Part shown: positions 13,251-24,150 of the stretch, in pieces
Numbering within the stretch: position 1 is the first letter of the stretch
Layout of the letters: each line of letters begins with the position of its first letter
Source of the DNA: Sthenelais limicola
Taxonomy: Eukaryota; Annelida; Polychaeta; Phyllodocida; Sigalionidae
NCBI GenBank assembly: GCA_942159475.1
Contig: OW804100.1
Coordinates: 12,956,646-13,020,645 of the forward strand
Direction of reading: 5' to 3'
Length of the DNA stretch: 64,000 nucleotides
Position numbers and translations under genes: made by a program
Notes under the pieces: model-generated
Database searches by the model: none
What the model was told of the DNA's origin: nothing
The model's input: the letters and a program-made list of their open reading frames with translations, nothing else

Positions 13251-16080
13251 CGTTGATAAATAACATTTGATGCATACATTTCGGATAAATTTCGCTGTAC
13301 TTGATAAATCCTCGGCATCTAGTAGTTGCCTTATTTTTTAACATTTTTTATCATCATGTTTTGGGCTCAAGTGAACGAGGGGCCACACCCATCCTAATAC
13401 CGATACATCCAAGCTCGTTACCAATTTATATCAAACGATTCCCCGGATAAATTTGCCCATACACACGAAAAAACACAATAGCCAAGTTGATTTATATTTG
13501 GAAGTGGTATTTTAGAATGAGGGTTCCGACAAATAAAAGATGATAAGGGGAAATTATAGGAGTAATGGAATGTTACCACATATAGATTCTCTGAAAGTGC
13601 AATGGCGATCTGACATGCTAAAGAGAGGGGATTCACGTGCAGAGCATTGATGTTTTATAACGTGATATCAATAATCCCGGCGTAATATGTCACATTAAGT
13701 ATGCGTGGCTGGAAGAAACCTATACAGACGAGCTTCTAACAGCGTGTTAGGTATTCCCTCTGAAGTGTTCATTGGTACGCATCCCCTTTCTGCTATTACA
13801 CATGTACCCAAACTAAAAAGTGGCGAGGCATTGCTGTATAGGTGCCCGGTATAGGTGGTGGATGGTTGGTTGTTTAGTGGAGGATTTGGCGATGGTTAGA
13901 TTGTCTTGCCACCCATCTCATGTAAAAGGGAAGTGAGGGCTATAACATCTTATCTGAATGAATTGGATCCCTTTCACCGAGAGAAGTTCTTTCACTGCGT
14001 TCATTGATCGAGAAATATCCAATGATATCCATTGACCTAATGTAGCACCTTCACCCACAGATTCCAAATCATGCGTGGACTGGGAATCATACTACCACCA
14101 AAGCCCCAAATCCCCTAGCTTTCTCTCGAATGGGACCACGCTCAAAAGGCAGAGTCCCTTGCCATTGAAGAATTGAATTTTTGCTCCCCGATCTATCGCC
14201 ATTATCTGCGTTTGCCAGACGCCCTCTTTAGGATAAAGTCTATCCACAAGCACGCGGGAAAAATGATAAAAATGTTACTGACAAAACAAGCGTGGTATTG
14301 ATTGTCAGCGACGCTTTTTGTCTCGTGAAATATCACTGCACCGAGACTGCACCCTATAGGCCGATGTAGAATTAATTTTAACGTGATAAAACTCAGAATA
14401 GACGTCGATCGGATCATCTTTAAAACACATATATTTAATAGTAATCAAACAGTATTTGAGGTTCCTTTTTAACGTGAAACCTAGTCTAGATTTAAAAAGG
14501 GCATCTTATAATGCATCATTTTTGTTTTTGTGGATTAATCATGCACATATTAGTTGTCTTTCTGTGAACATAAACATAAACATTTTAAAGAGGATGGATA
14601 CTAGGTTCTTCTGTCGTATCCTAGCTGTGACTATATGAGGTCAGAGGAAGGACGAGGGGCTAGATTAGATCATATAGCTTCTCTATATATTATGATAAAC
14701 GAAGGCTGAGCCCTTGCTTAGTGCGATATTGGCATCCTATAGGCTTGGGAGAGCTTAGATCTCTATCAGAACGGAAAGGGTACTGAGTCCTGTGATTCCT
14801 CCAACATCAATACACACCCTCAGATCTCTGGTCAAATTGATGTACAGCCGTCTTTGTGTATACCCTACAACAGTATAGGGCATAGGTCTTGGGCTTATCA
14901 CACACCTTGCCAAGCAGTGGAACATAACCTCGAATATAACCGGGCAAGTATTGCTTATTAATTTAATCTCTAAATTGATTAAGTTTATTGTTTCCCCTGG
15001 GGCCATATTCTTAATGAATATTCGTTTTGATTATATTTTTTCTTCAAGAGAAGCAACCATGCATTGCTTCTGTTCACCTGATCTCTAACATGCCACCGTT
15101 GAGGTCAGGTATTATTTGTTTAGCACACTCAAAAAGCATGGAAGTTAATCATTAAGGGCAATAATGTCTTGTTTGTATAATGTATGCATTTAGCAGGGGC
15201 ATTTGTAAGGAAAGCCATAATCAGGTCCCCAGGGGAAGCGTGAGCAGGGGAAACGCCTATAAGCATGATCGATAGAAGACTACAAAATGTGCATGAATTG
15301 CAACATGATATCCATGGGGTGATATTGGGAGGCTCTAATCAATAAATAAAGTGAGGTATCTTCCCAACATGACCTAGCCCTCCTCGTCCACCCCTACCCC
15401 ACTGCACCCAGTATAGATACACATGCAGAAACCACCCCCAGGCTCCCTATACATATTCCATTATAGAGATGAACAGCTTGGGTGTGGGCCAGAATGGATA
15501 GAACTAAACTCGAAGGCGAGTTGCCACAGAAAAAGGGAGATTGAATCAACAATGTCACATAGAAGGCAGATCCTATCTGAAGAACAACTATAGATTAATC
15601 ATAAAGAGGGGAAGGAAATTGGCGATTTAGGCCAGTATTGCCCATTAATACTCTACTCCACGCGAATACTTCGTGGTGTCAATGGGAGAAGATGTCCTAA
15701 AGGCATTTCTGGTGTAAGTAAAAAATATAGAGCAGGGTCGCATGAGTGTGTTTTTTTATCATCACCTATACGGTATGTGATGTTACGCAAACTCTTGCAA
15801 GACAAATGTCAGAAGTACAGTGTCCGCCAGAATGTGCCCAGTGCCATCCTTAGTTTCGATATTAATCACGCCAAATAACCTGGCATTTACATGAATATTA
15901 TGAGACCAGTCTGAGGCCACTTAATGTTACATATTGAACTCAATTTGAGCTTATAGTGTGAGTCATTTTGTGAGCTCTCGGTGAGCTTACTGTGATCTCA
16001 CATTCTTAGCTGGATAAGATGATTAAAACCCGGGAGGGTAAGTTTTACTCTCGACGATGTCGTTTTATTAGGGATTCAGC
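13251..16080. other. intergenic, nothing recognised
   Basis: No convincing exon, RNA gene or dispersed repeat. Short frames (13418-13636, 14202-14417, 14755-15006, all minus strand) lack recognisable features. Confidence 0.55.
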
Positions 16081-16188
16081 CTAGGCTCAGAGTTGAGAGA
16101 GTCCCTCCAAACTAAGGGAATTGGAAAGCCTCGCACTCCCAACCGCCCACTCCAGGGCCGGGGAAGCCGTTAAAAAATTAGCGCAGGA
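16081..16188 (+). mobile_element. MITE, family C, copy 2 (right end missing)
   Basis: Begins CTAGGCTCAGAGTTGA and carries the shared CACTCCAGGGCCGGGGAAG and TTAAAAAATTAGCGCAG blocks, then stops matching. The right third and right TIR present in copy 4 are absent. Confidence 0.75.
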
Positions 16189-16664
16189 AATTGTATGCAT
16201 CCATAAAAGTACACCGTGTGCAGGATAAACAACTAAAGCTAAAAATAACTGAACGTATTAACCGAAATCCCATGACAATCACTGATAATAACACTCTTGC
16301 AGGTAAAATGCTCATTACAGACTTCTCTACATACAGGCTTTACATTCATCTCCACCTAGAAACCTTTTGTTCCTTATATATCCATATCCAATTGAGAAAG
16401 TGAAATGACAGGCTCGAGGTGAAAATCAGGCAATGAGCTTGATCCTTGATAAATTTGGGTTGGCAAATGCCATAACCCCTTTATAACCTCCTGGATAAAT
16501 AAAATGCTTGGAAAAAAAACGTGTATAGCACCTCGACAAAATTTTGAACGACTATTAAATATTCTTTCAGTGCGAAAGACCAGCTGTCAGCTCTAAAGCT
16601 ACCATGCGAGTGGCGTCACGCCTACTGTGACGTCACGATTGGCTTCCATCCCAATCAGTTCTCA

Positions 16665-16691
16665 CCCAGGTAACAACAATTGTTACCTGGG
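16665..16691. repeat. 12-bp perfect hairpin with 3-nt loop
   Basis: CCCAGGTAACAA (16665-16676), spacer CAA, then TTGTTACCTGGG (16680-16691), a perfect complement. A TGACGTCA-like site lies just upstream (about 16628-16636). Function unknown; it could be the centre of a foldback element. Confidence 0.8.
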
Positions 16692-17275
16692 AGGTGCGCT
16701 GGTTGTAGCAACAAGTTGCTAGGTGTTATGTCATAGGCAACATGGTTGCCTTAGGCATGACACTGTTAAACAAAAGACTATTAAATATTCATACGTTCGT
16801 TTTTATTCTTTTAATCTCTATTATCCGTTATTGTTACTAGGAACACTTACTGTCTGGATTCCCTCCTCCAAAAGTGGTGTTTTCCCTTTTCCCCAAAACT
16901 TCAGTGCATTGATACTTGATGTGGACTCTCGGACCCACTGAGCCCAACAAGAAATAGATTAAAAGAATTCATCATTCCAGGGTTAATCAAATTTCCTTAA
17001 ATTGCTTAGATGGTTTACCCATGCATTTTACGTTTACTATGCGTTAGTTTGTAGATTAGATTAGATGGTAGATTAGTATAATTATTAGATCACACCAAGC
17101 TTATAGGTATTGGATATATAGGTATATCTTAAACCATATAAAGTGTAGATGTTGGATATTGTAAGATGTACGCTCAAACATTGTGTAAATCCCCCGTTCA
17201 GACCTGCAGCCCTTTGTTAAATGTATACCCTTAGACCCGTGTGTGATAAAAACGTAGAAAGTCTAATTAGCCAAA
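16692..17275. other. intergenic, nothing recognised
   Basis: A+T-rich; no supported feature. Confidence 0.55.
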
Positions 17276-18393
17276 TTAAAGGCAAACGCTACTATTCACT
17301 GCCCCGCCCCCCTTTACCATATACCAAATCAACGGGCATTTTACGCACTACTCCTTTAGCATTGCAGTCTATGAGGAAACGGCCCATTTTGTCAAATTTT
17401 ATAGAATAAAACAAACAATTAATGGCGACTCATACTGTCCCAAGATTTTCTACACATACAGTTCAGGTTATATACTACAGAAAAAAAGGAAAAAAAATAC
17501 ATGTCATCACGTTAGATTTTTTTTTATAGCTGTCTGAAATAGACATGTTTGGGAAACAGAGCTAGCTATGGGTACTCTCAGTTGTACTCAATTAGCATGC
17601 AAGTCTATTGGGAAATGCTGCATTTTCCTTTCACGGTTTTGGGAATAAAACAAAAATGGATACTCCGAATGTCCCAGAATTTTCTACACATATAGTGCAG
17701 GTAATATTCTACACATATATAGGGAAAAAAATGTATGTCATCACGTTACAAAAATAATTGTAGCTGTCTGATATAGACATGTTTAGGAAACATAGAACAC
17801 TTTGAAAGCAGCAGATTTTTGGGTTGTCAGCCATGTTTCAAAGCCCCATAATTCAGAAACTAGCTCTATTATTTTCCATTATTTTTTTTTCAGTTTTAAG
17901 AACACAAATACTTCAAAAATCACATACTAAAGAATCAGAAAAATGACATTTATTTTCACTGGGGAGGCAAGAAAATTGTTTTTATAAAAATGGTGAAAAA
18001 TATTGAGTTTTTTCGAGTTTTTAATTTAAAATTCACATTATGTATTTGTTGTTTTCAAAATAAAAATAACAATGCACCCTATAGAAAAGAGGCATAGAAT
18101 TATTGGCCAAATAATACTCTCTCTAAAACTGTTAATTTTACTTAAATTGAGTGAATATAAATAGTAAATATGAACTATGAAGTTGAGGTACTGCAAAATG
18201 GGCCCCCCTTTTGGTCGTCATTGGTACTTTTGAGATGCCAAATTTTAAAGCACTGTAATTCAAAAATGAGCACGGCGACCCAATGATTTTTTCCCATCCT
18301 TATGACCAGAAACACTTCAAGAATCAAATACTAAAGTTTCAGAAAAATGACATTTATTTTCATTTTCCACTAGATAGTAGCGTTTGCCTTTAA
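17276..18393. mobile_element. 1.1-kb non-autonomous DNA transposon with TTAA target duplication
   Basis: Seen: TTAA at 17276-17279 is followed by AGGCAAACGCTACTAT; the exact inverse, ATAGTAGCGTTTGCC, runs up to CTTTAA at the right end (TTAA 18390-18393). No transposase frame lies inside. The interior is internally duplicated: 17363-17562 resembles 17602-17799 (shared TTTTCTACACATA, GTCATCACGTTA, TAGCTGTCTGA.ATAGACATG), and 17844-17962 resembles 18250-18370 (shared CAGAAAAATGACATTTATTTTCA). Known: TTAA duplications are made by piggyBac- and Kolobok-type transposases. Which one mobilised this element cannot be decided here. Confidence 0.85.
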
Positions 18394-20197
18394 ACGTATG
18401 AATTGTGACTCATGTTATAGTTATGTCTTCTCCACACTATTACTCCCAGCATTCTCTCAATATATTTACCTCCTCCTTGCGCACGCATGTCTACATGAGC
18501 AGAGGTTCTGAGAGAAGTGTGCGACGAGTAGCAGCACATAAACGAAATTACCTCGATACATCCTGGTATCTATCTAATGAGCAAAGAATTTATCCTATAA
18601 AGTGATCCAATTACACGAAGACGAGAGCGACATATAATTCATTTGTTCGGTTCACCTACATGGCTAATTGACCATGCTTGAGTAAATTAGGCAATTTACA
18701 TTCGCAGTCTATTAAGGGCATGCTCCGGATTGAGGGGGTTTTATAATGACCTAATTTCTAATTCAAATGCATATCGTGTTGGGTTTCAAATACTTACTTC
18801 TTAAATTTGATTTGTTAAAGTTCAATTGCACGCAGGTAACTGACAGCTTAGAGCATTAATTTTATCCTTGACTTGGACAGAAATTTGTATTGGGAGCATG
18901 GTATTTAAATAAGCTGTTCACGCCGACACCAAGAATACTCTGACATTATATAATTTATAGATCAAGCTGCAGTGGAGACTTAAACAAACGGCAATTTTTA
19001 CGCATTTTCTGTGACGAAATTTCCAAATGTGGCCAAAATGACTACAAAGAGACAAGAACACACATGCAATAATGGTTCTGAGGTATTGGCACCTAGATCT
19101 GCCACAACAATAACGGAGCAAGTCTAGTGTTGTTAGTAATACAATAAAACACAATTTGCAAGTTGCCGTATTCTTTGCATGGCGGCCTCAACTTTCCATA
19201 CAAATATTACATGCATGCACTTACACCATTCTTAATTGTGGGTGTATTAAAGGCAAACAGGTATTTGGTTCTAAAGACTGTTGCAGACCACTGTAATCAG
19301 TGCAAGTATTGCGGCATTGCATGGGGGCGATCAGAAATACTCATTATCTGCGTCGTGTGCTATACAATTGCTTGTCTCAAATAGTTTTTCAGAAGCTGCC
19401 CACCTGAAAATTGGAAGGCTTAAATGCCTTGCGCGTTAGTTGCTCTGGGAAAGTGTCGTGTGGGCGAAGCCAAGTTGTGGTCAAGCATTCCTTTTGCGTG
19501 ATTTGATCACAATATTATCCGGACAGTTTCAACCACCACTTTGTGGTTGTAATAGTATAGTCTCTCTAAGGGCCTTGAACCAGGCCATATAATTAACTAG
19601 TCCTTGCAGAGCCCATGCATGATGCCAAGAGAAATAACCATCAGGTATTCTTTGCCTCTCCCCACCTCCCTCCTTTCCCCCTTCATCTACGCTTTCCTTT
19701 ATCGTCTTAGTATTACCATAATGCATCAATGCATAAATAAACATGAGGAATAAACTAAGCAAATTAGTAATTAACATGCCCTTATTTATTACTAATTATA
19801 TCACTAAAACCATATAATTCCTATTTATAACCAAGGGAATGCCAATGATTTTAATATTTCGCCAAACCAGCCTATTTTCAATGTACCAAATATTGATTGC
19901 TTATACAATCAGTGGAATAATCTAATTGCATGCATGCTTATAGGAAAATTGACGATCCCGACAAGTCGGAATTCACACTCAAAATGAAGATATTCAACAT
20001 AATATAATACCAGCTGACTTATTTGGCATAATGCCACTTGCTACCTAATCTTATTGGCAGAACCCATCTGCTGTTTTATATTCTAATCCTAAATAACCGA
20101 GTTCATGTTACACATAATTGATATGACTACTTTTTTATGGCTTCTTTTTAAAATAGCGAATGAAACTGCGATACGACATGCACAAATAGGCCCATAG
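18394..20197. other. intergenic, left flank of the retrotransposon
   Basis: No supported gene or repeat. Short frames (18405-18605, 19163-19384 on plus; 18918-19154, 19529-19777 on minus) show no domain. Confidence 0.55.
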
Positions 20198-20381
20198 CAT
20201 TACGAGTTTCTCCCCCCAGTGACGAGTACCAGAGAGCAAGTTATGGGAAATTGTTTTTATTTTCCAATGCTTATGTGGTAGTATACATAGGAAACAAAAA
20301 CAATAAGTAATTAAGATGATAGGTAATTGGGTTAATTAATTAATTACCCGAGGTAATTAAGAGTTGAGTTATTTAATATAC
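20198..20381 (-). repeat. split direct repeat B2 (184 bp)
   Basis: Identical by eye to 20610-20793. It forms the 3' outer end of the element and contains a palindromic TTAATTAATTAATTA stretch. Confidence 0.92.
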
Positions 20382-20422
20382 ACGGCCCCCGTGTCACCTG
20401 ATGAGAGGAGTGGGAGGGTGGG

Positions 20423-20609
20423 TTGAAGAAGGTGACTAGGTGTTGACGGTTAGGCGTCCGGAGGAGAGTGAGGGGGAGAGGAGGAGCGCGTGTTGCGAGG
20501 TAGGAGGTAGTGGAGAGAGGAGAGGATAGGGGGCAGCATGTGGTGCTTCTGGTCGCGACCCTAGTGGGAGTCGCAATGCCCAGTCATTACTAATTGCAAG
20601 TGACCAACA
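20423..20609 (-). repeat. split direct repeat A2 (187 bp)
   Basis: Identical by eye to 25529-25715 and far more G+C-rich than its surroundings. It directly abuts B1 at 20609/20610. That junction would reproduce the end-to-start join of a circular intermediate. Confidence 0.92.
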
Positions 20610-20793
20610 CATTACGAGTTTCTCCCCCCAGTGACGAGTACCAGAGAGCAAGTTATGGGAAATTGTTTTTATTTTCCAATGCTTATGTGGTAGTATACAT
20701 AGGAAACAAAAACAATAAGTAATTAAGATGATAGGTAATTGGGTTAATTAATTAATTACCCGAGGTAATTAAGAGTTGAGTTATTTAATATAC
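20610..20793 (-). repeat. split direct repeat B1 (184 bp)
   Basis: Internal copy of B2, immediately next to A2. Between it and the recombinase stop lie about 290 bp (20794-21080) of non-coding 3' sequence. Confidence 0.92.
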
Positions 20794-21080
20794 GGCCAAG
20801 AGCCATATAGAATGGGAAGAGGAGGGAGGGTTTAAAAGAATGGTAGATGTGGAATAGGTGAGGTGTATATCAGGGGCGTGAGTTATTGATATATGAGTTT
20901 GATTGTTGATGTACGGCTGAGTAGGCGTTATTATTAGAGTTCTGCATTATGCCAGGAGACAGTTCGTTGAGTCATGTCATCTGCTTTGTATTATGTCAGT
21001 TTGCGAGCTCTTGACTATTGGGTTATTTAATGGATAATTATATATTAGCCAGGGCACTTGTCCGCGTGCTGAAATCCACT

Positions 21081-22085
21081 TTATAGTGGCTGGCTGGCCT
21101 GAATGGCCTTCACAAGTTTTTTATTGGTATTTGACTGGTCTGTACCCATGTAGACCCTAAATGCGTCAGACGCCCATCCACCTAGGCGTTTGACCTCTGT
21201 CTCGGTCGCTCCTTGGCAGAAGGCCGCCGTGGCCGCTGACTTCCTCAGGCTATGAAGCGACAGCGCTCTCACGTCGACTGCATTGGCTTGTAGGTGGTGC
21301 TTCCAACGCCTTGCAATGTATGAGGCGGGGACAGGTCGCAGTGAAGACTTGAATGTAAGGAATGGTTGGTCAGCGTGCTTAGTGGGGGCCATTGCGATGA
21401 GCTTTCTGATCATTCTTACCACGCATATATCTTTGTCGTCAGCTTTATTAAGAGTGATGGTCCTACTCTGGAAAGCTGATTGCATGGTCTTCCCCCCTTT
21501 TATTCTGATGGTGACGTAGTCCTTGTGTACGGTGACATCGGCCCTTGTTAGGTGTCTGTGATGGTCAAACTTCTTAATGGACTGTGGTGTGACCTCAGAC
21601 TGTCTCATTGCACCATAGAACATCATTAGAACGGCTGTTGCGACCATGATCGAGTCCTGATCCTGGCCCAGCCTTTTGATCATCCGTTTTATGGTTGATA
21701 GTTGTATAGGCTTCTTCGCCTTGGGGGTATAGGACTTATTTCTCATTAAGCCCTCGATGGTCCAGCCGACCCTTTGGTGTTGGAAGTTCGTTATGTCGTG
21801 GTCGCTTTTCTTCATAAATGTCTTTATGTGTGAGAGATGGTTTCTCACTGTTTTGGGGGATCCCAGGCGGTTGGCTAGCGCCTGTATGTATACACATACG
21901 TGGGCCACCCTTGGTCGGCGATAGTCAAAGCCCATGTCATGTGCGAACGTTATGTAAGCCTTGGCTGCTGACCTTCTGTTGCTGGTTGTTCCTGGCGCCC
22001 AGGCTTTCTCCTGTGTTACTGCCGCTTGTCTCGCGAGCCCCTCCATTGGAGTCCCTGAAAGAGATAATGGATTGTTCAAGGGCAT
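21081..22085 (-). CDS. tyrosine recombinase of the Ngaro-like element
   Basis: 334 residues, complete. Role: integrates the double-stranded DNA copy, probably from a circle, by a tyrosine-mediated strand transfer in place of a DDE integrase. Seen: an N-terminal SAM-like core-binding region (about 20-115), then the catalytic domain with Arg161 in GAMRQSEV, a beta-hairpin Lys (about 196-199, IKGGK), His278-x2-Arg281 in LHSLRKS, Trp304 in GGW at the second His position (a common substitution), and nucleophile Tyr312. So R-K-H-R-W-Y are all present. The start is a true ATG at 22085; an in-frame TAA lies five codons upstream. It overlaps the pol frame by 149 bp in the +1 phase, so it needs internal initiation, re-initiation or a +1 shift. 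I saw no convincing shift site. Confidence 0.93.
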   Translation of the reverse strand: MPLNNPLSLSGTPMEGLARQAAVTQEKAWAPGTTSNRRSAAKAYITFAHDMGFDYRRPRVAHVCVYIQALANRLGSPKTVRNHLSHIKTFMKKSDHDITNFQHQRVGWTIEGLMRNKSYTPKAKKPIQLSTIKRMIKRLGQDQDSIMVATAVLMMFYGAMRQSEVTPQSIKKFDHHRHLTRADVTVHKDYVTIRIKGGKTMQSAFQSRTITLNKADDKDICVVRMIRKLIAMAPTKHADQPFLTFKSSLRPVPASYIARRWKHHLQANAVDVRALSLHSLRKSAATAAFCQGATETEVKRLGGWASDAFRVYMGTDQSNTNKKLVKAIQASQPL

Positions 22086-24144
22086 AGGTGCATGTATTTA
22101 CAAGTTCAAGAGAGTAATGGTTTAGCCAATATTGACATTTATCATGATCGCGCCTGCTAAGGTGCGCTCTGCTGAGCGAATCAGCCACGTTGTTAATAGA
22201 TCCTTGGATGTGGGCATATGAGAGCCTGATGTCATATTTTGCCTGCATCATCCAGGCCATTCGTGCGGCTGCTAGCATTGCCTTGTTCTTTCCTCTTCCT
22301 GTTGTTAGTACTTGTACACTCGACATGTTGTCACATAGGATGTGTATGTGTATGCCTCTGTCGTTTTCCTTGACCAGTGTGTGTAGCGCGATCGCCACAT
22401 TTTCCGCTTCCACTTCTGATATATTTATTGCCTGGTCTGATATGTCACATATCTGGTGCTTATAGGCAAACTGTCCATCAGTGCCACCGACGCCTGATAA
22501 GCAGGCGTCTACTAACATTACCTTTGTTGCATAGAGGTCTGGTATCACTGACATGCCGTTCCACTCTGAGCAAAAGGCGGTGAACCACCTTAGATCTTCT
22601 TTCATGTCTGAGTTGATGTTTGTATGTACCCCTTTAAAACCTCTTAGGGCCTCGAGTAGACGAGACACAAATAGTCTCGCTGGGGGGACACATTTGCTGA
22701 CATGTATCAATGTGCCTATGAGTGACTGCAGCTCCCTCTTGCTGATGGATCGTCGGCATGTGTACTTTGTGGTCATTGCTACGGCCTGTCTGACCTTTTC
22801 TTGAGGCATGGCTAGGGTCATGTGTTCTGCATCTATCTCTATACCTAGCCAGGTGACATGTTGTGATGGTGGTTGTAGCTTAGATGCAGCTTCGACGAGT
22901 CCTAATCTCTTTAGTATTATCCTTGCACTTTCATATGCCGGTGATGCCTGGCTGATGTTATTGGAGATCAGCACGAGGTCATCCAGGTACATAAAAGCGG
23001 TGTGTCCATCTCTGTTAAGCATCCTTACTATGGCATTGGCGACCCTTTGCATGTGTGCACTTGATCCTCGGCTGCCGAATGGCATAGTTATGTCACAATA
23101 CCATTTGCCTTCCCATTCGAGGCAGAGGAGGGGCCAGTCGAGGGGGTCGCTGTAAAAGTTCTTGTATGCTCGTGAGATGTCTATTACTGCCATGTGCGCG
23201 CCGGTGCCTATTCTCTTGAGGTGTGACACCAGTGACTCAACTGTGGGGAGAGAGTGATCCCTCTGTTCTCCCCATACTGAGTTTTTAATTATGTATTTGT
23301 TAACTGAATTGTCCTCGGGGAATGTGAGATCAATTATCACACGCCGGGCGTCTGAGTCTTTCTTGGCCCTTGACATCATGGGTGACGTGTGCGACCATTC
23401 CACGAAGGGGGGCTGATCGAACGGGCCTAAGAGGCCTCTGAGGTCGATCTCCTTCTTAATAAAGTCGTCAATCTTTTCTTTGAACTTGTTAGCACTGGGG
23501 TGGTTGTTAGCTCCGCAGTTTTGTGATATTGGGCCCAGGTACCCCATAGGGAATCCATATTTCACAAACGATAGAATTTCTCTATCCTCGTCTGATGATG
23601 TAAGCAGCGAGTCCCACTCTGCGATGTTTAGATTAGAAGGTATTATCACTTGTGAACCGATTGCGTTTGGTACTCCTTGTTCACGAACCATTTCATATAT
23701 TTTAGCAAACTGACCCCAGGTGTTATTACTTCGAGTCTTAGGCCAGTTTTGCTGCCTGTGCTCGGCGAGGTAGATTGGGCTCGTGTCTACATCGGCCGGG
23801 CTGATCTTTCCCGCACACACTTGTATAACTGTTTCAAAATGCTGTTGGTAGGACTCATGGGTGAGCAGTGGCCTACCTGTATACCCCTGGCTGTATTTAA
23901 CGCTTGGAATGAACTCTGGGGCCCGTGGATTGAGTGATTTAACGTATTGATAATCTGTGTTACCGTTCGATGTCTGTTGTGGTCCGCCATGATGGTTCTC
24001 GGCGGAAGTCTCGCCGGGAACGTGGCGTGGAGCGAGGCTCGCCACTGTGGCCCCTGGGGCCGCCCCTGGATGATTAACTAGGTCGCGTATGTTTACATCC
24101 AGTGGGCGTGGCAGGTCCTCCGCGTGCGCCACGCCCGCTACTCG
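21937..24144 (-). CDS. pol: pol: reverse transcriptase-RNase H of the Ngaro-like element
   Basis: Frame open for over 730 codons. Role: copies the element RNA into DNA and removes the RNA strand. Residues are numbered from the GTG at 24132. Seen: RT palm about 245-440, with motif A Asp318 in AVIDIS, motif B PFGSRGSS (351-358), motif C YLDD (382-385) and WLGIEID (428-434); RNase H about 538-655, with Asp542, Glu573-577 (SEVEAE), Asp601 (LCDN) and the C-terminal H-IQGSINNVAD-SLSR block (His641, Asp651). No methyltransferase motif follows. Oddity: the frame has no ATG before codon 148, starts inside the end of gag, and is in the -1 phase to gag, so it is probably made as a Gag-Pol fusion by frameshifting at 24144-24150. 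The right coordinate given is the first base read in the shifted frame. Confidence 0.92.
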   Translation of the reverse strand, partial: RVAGVAHAEDLPRPLDVNIRDLVNHPGAAPGATVASLAPRHVPGETSAENHHGGPQQTSNGNTDYQYVKSLNPRAPEFIPSVKYSQGYTGRPLLTHESYQQHFETVIQVCAGKISPADVDTSPIYLAEHRQQNWPKTRSNNTWGQFAKIYEMVREQGVPNAIGSQVIIPSNLNIAEWDSLLTSSDEDREILSFVKYGFPMGYLGPISQNCGANNHPSANKFKEKIDDFIKKEIDLRGLLGPFDQPPFVEWSHTSPMMSRAKKDSDARRVIIDLTFPEDNSVNKYIIKNSVWGEQRDHSLPTVESLVSHLKRIGTGAHMAVIDISRAYKNFYSDPLDWPLLCLEWEGKWYCDITMPFGSRGSSAHMQRVANAIVRMLNRDGHTAFMYLDDLVLISNNISQASPAYESARIILKRLGLVEAASKLQPPSQHVTWLGIEIDAEHMTLAMPQEKVRQAVAMTTKYTCRRSISKRELQSLIGTLIHVSKCVPPARLFVSRLLEALRGFKGVHTNINSDMKEDLRWFTAFCSEWNGMSVIPDLYATKVMLVDACLSGVGGTDGQFAYKHQICDISDQAINISEVEAENVAIALHTLVKENDRGIHIHILCDNMSSVQVLTTGRGKNKAMLAAARMAWMMQAKYDIRLSYAHIQGSINNVADSLSRAHLSRRDHDKCQYWLNHYSLELVNTCTYALEQSIISFRDSNGGARETSGSNTGESLGARNNQQQKVSSQGLHNVRT

Positions 24145-24150
24145 TTTTTT
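24104..24150 (-). promoter_or_regulatory. predicted -1 programmed ribosomal frameshift signal (gag to pol)
   Basis: Seen on the minus strand: slippery heptamer A AAA AAC in gag phase (24150-24144), then a 7-nt spacer GAGTAGC that contains the gag stop (24140-24138), then GGGCGTGGC (24136-24128), a 15-nt loop, and its perfect complement GCCACGCCC (24112-24104). After a one-base backward slip the reading frame continues into pol without a stop. Known: A AAA AAC plus a stable stem 5-9 nt downstream is the canonical eukaryotic -1 frameshift design. A CGCG in the loop could also pair with a CGCG about 22 nt past the stem (weak pseudoknot). Confidence 0.85.

Noticed and set aside
12973..13263. Tyr/Met/His-rich 96-codon frame
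   Set aside because: Product of TACATGTA-type low-complexity repeats.
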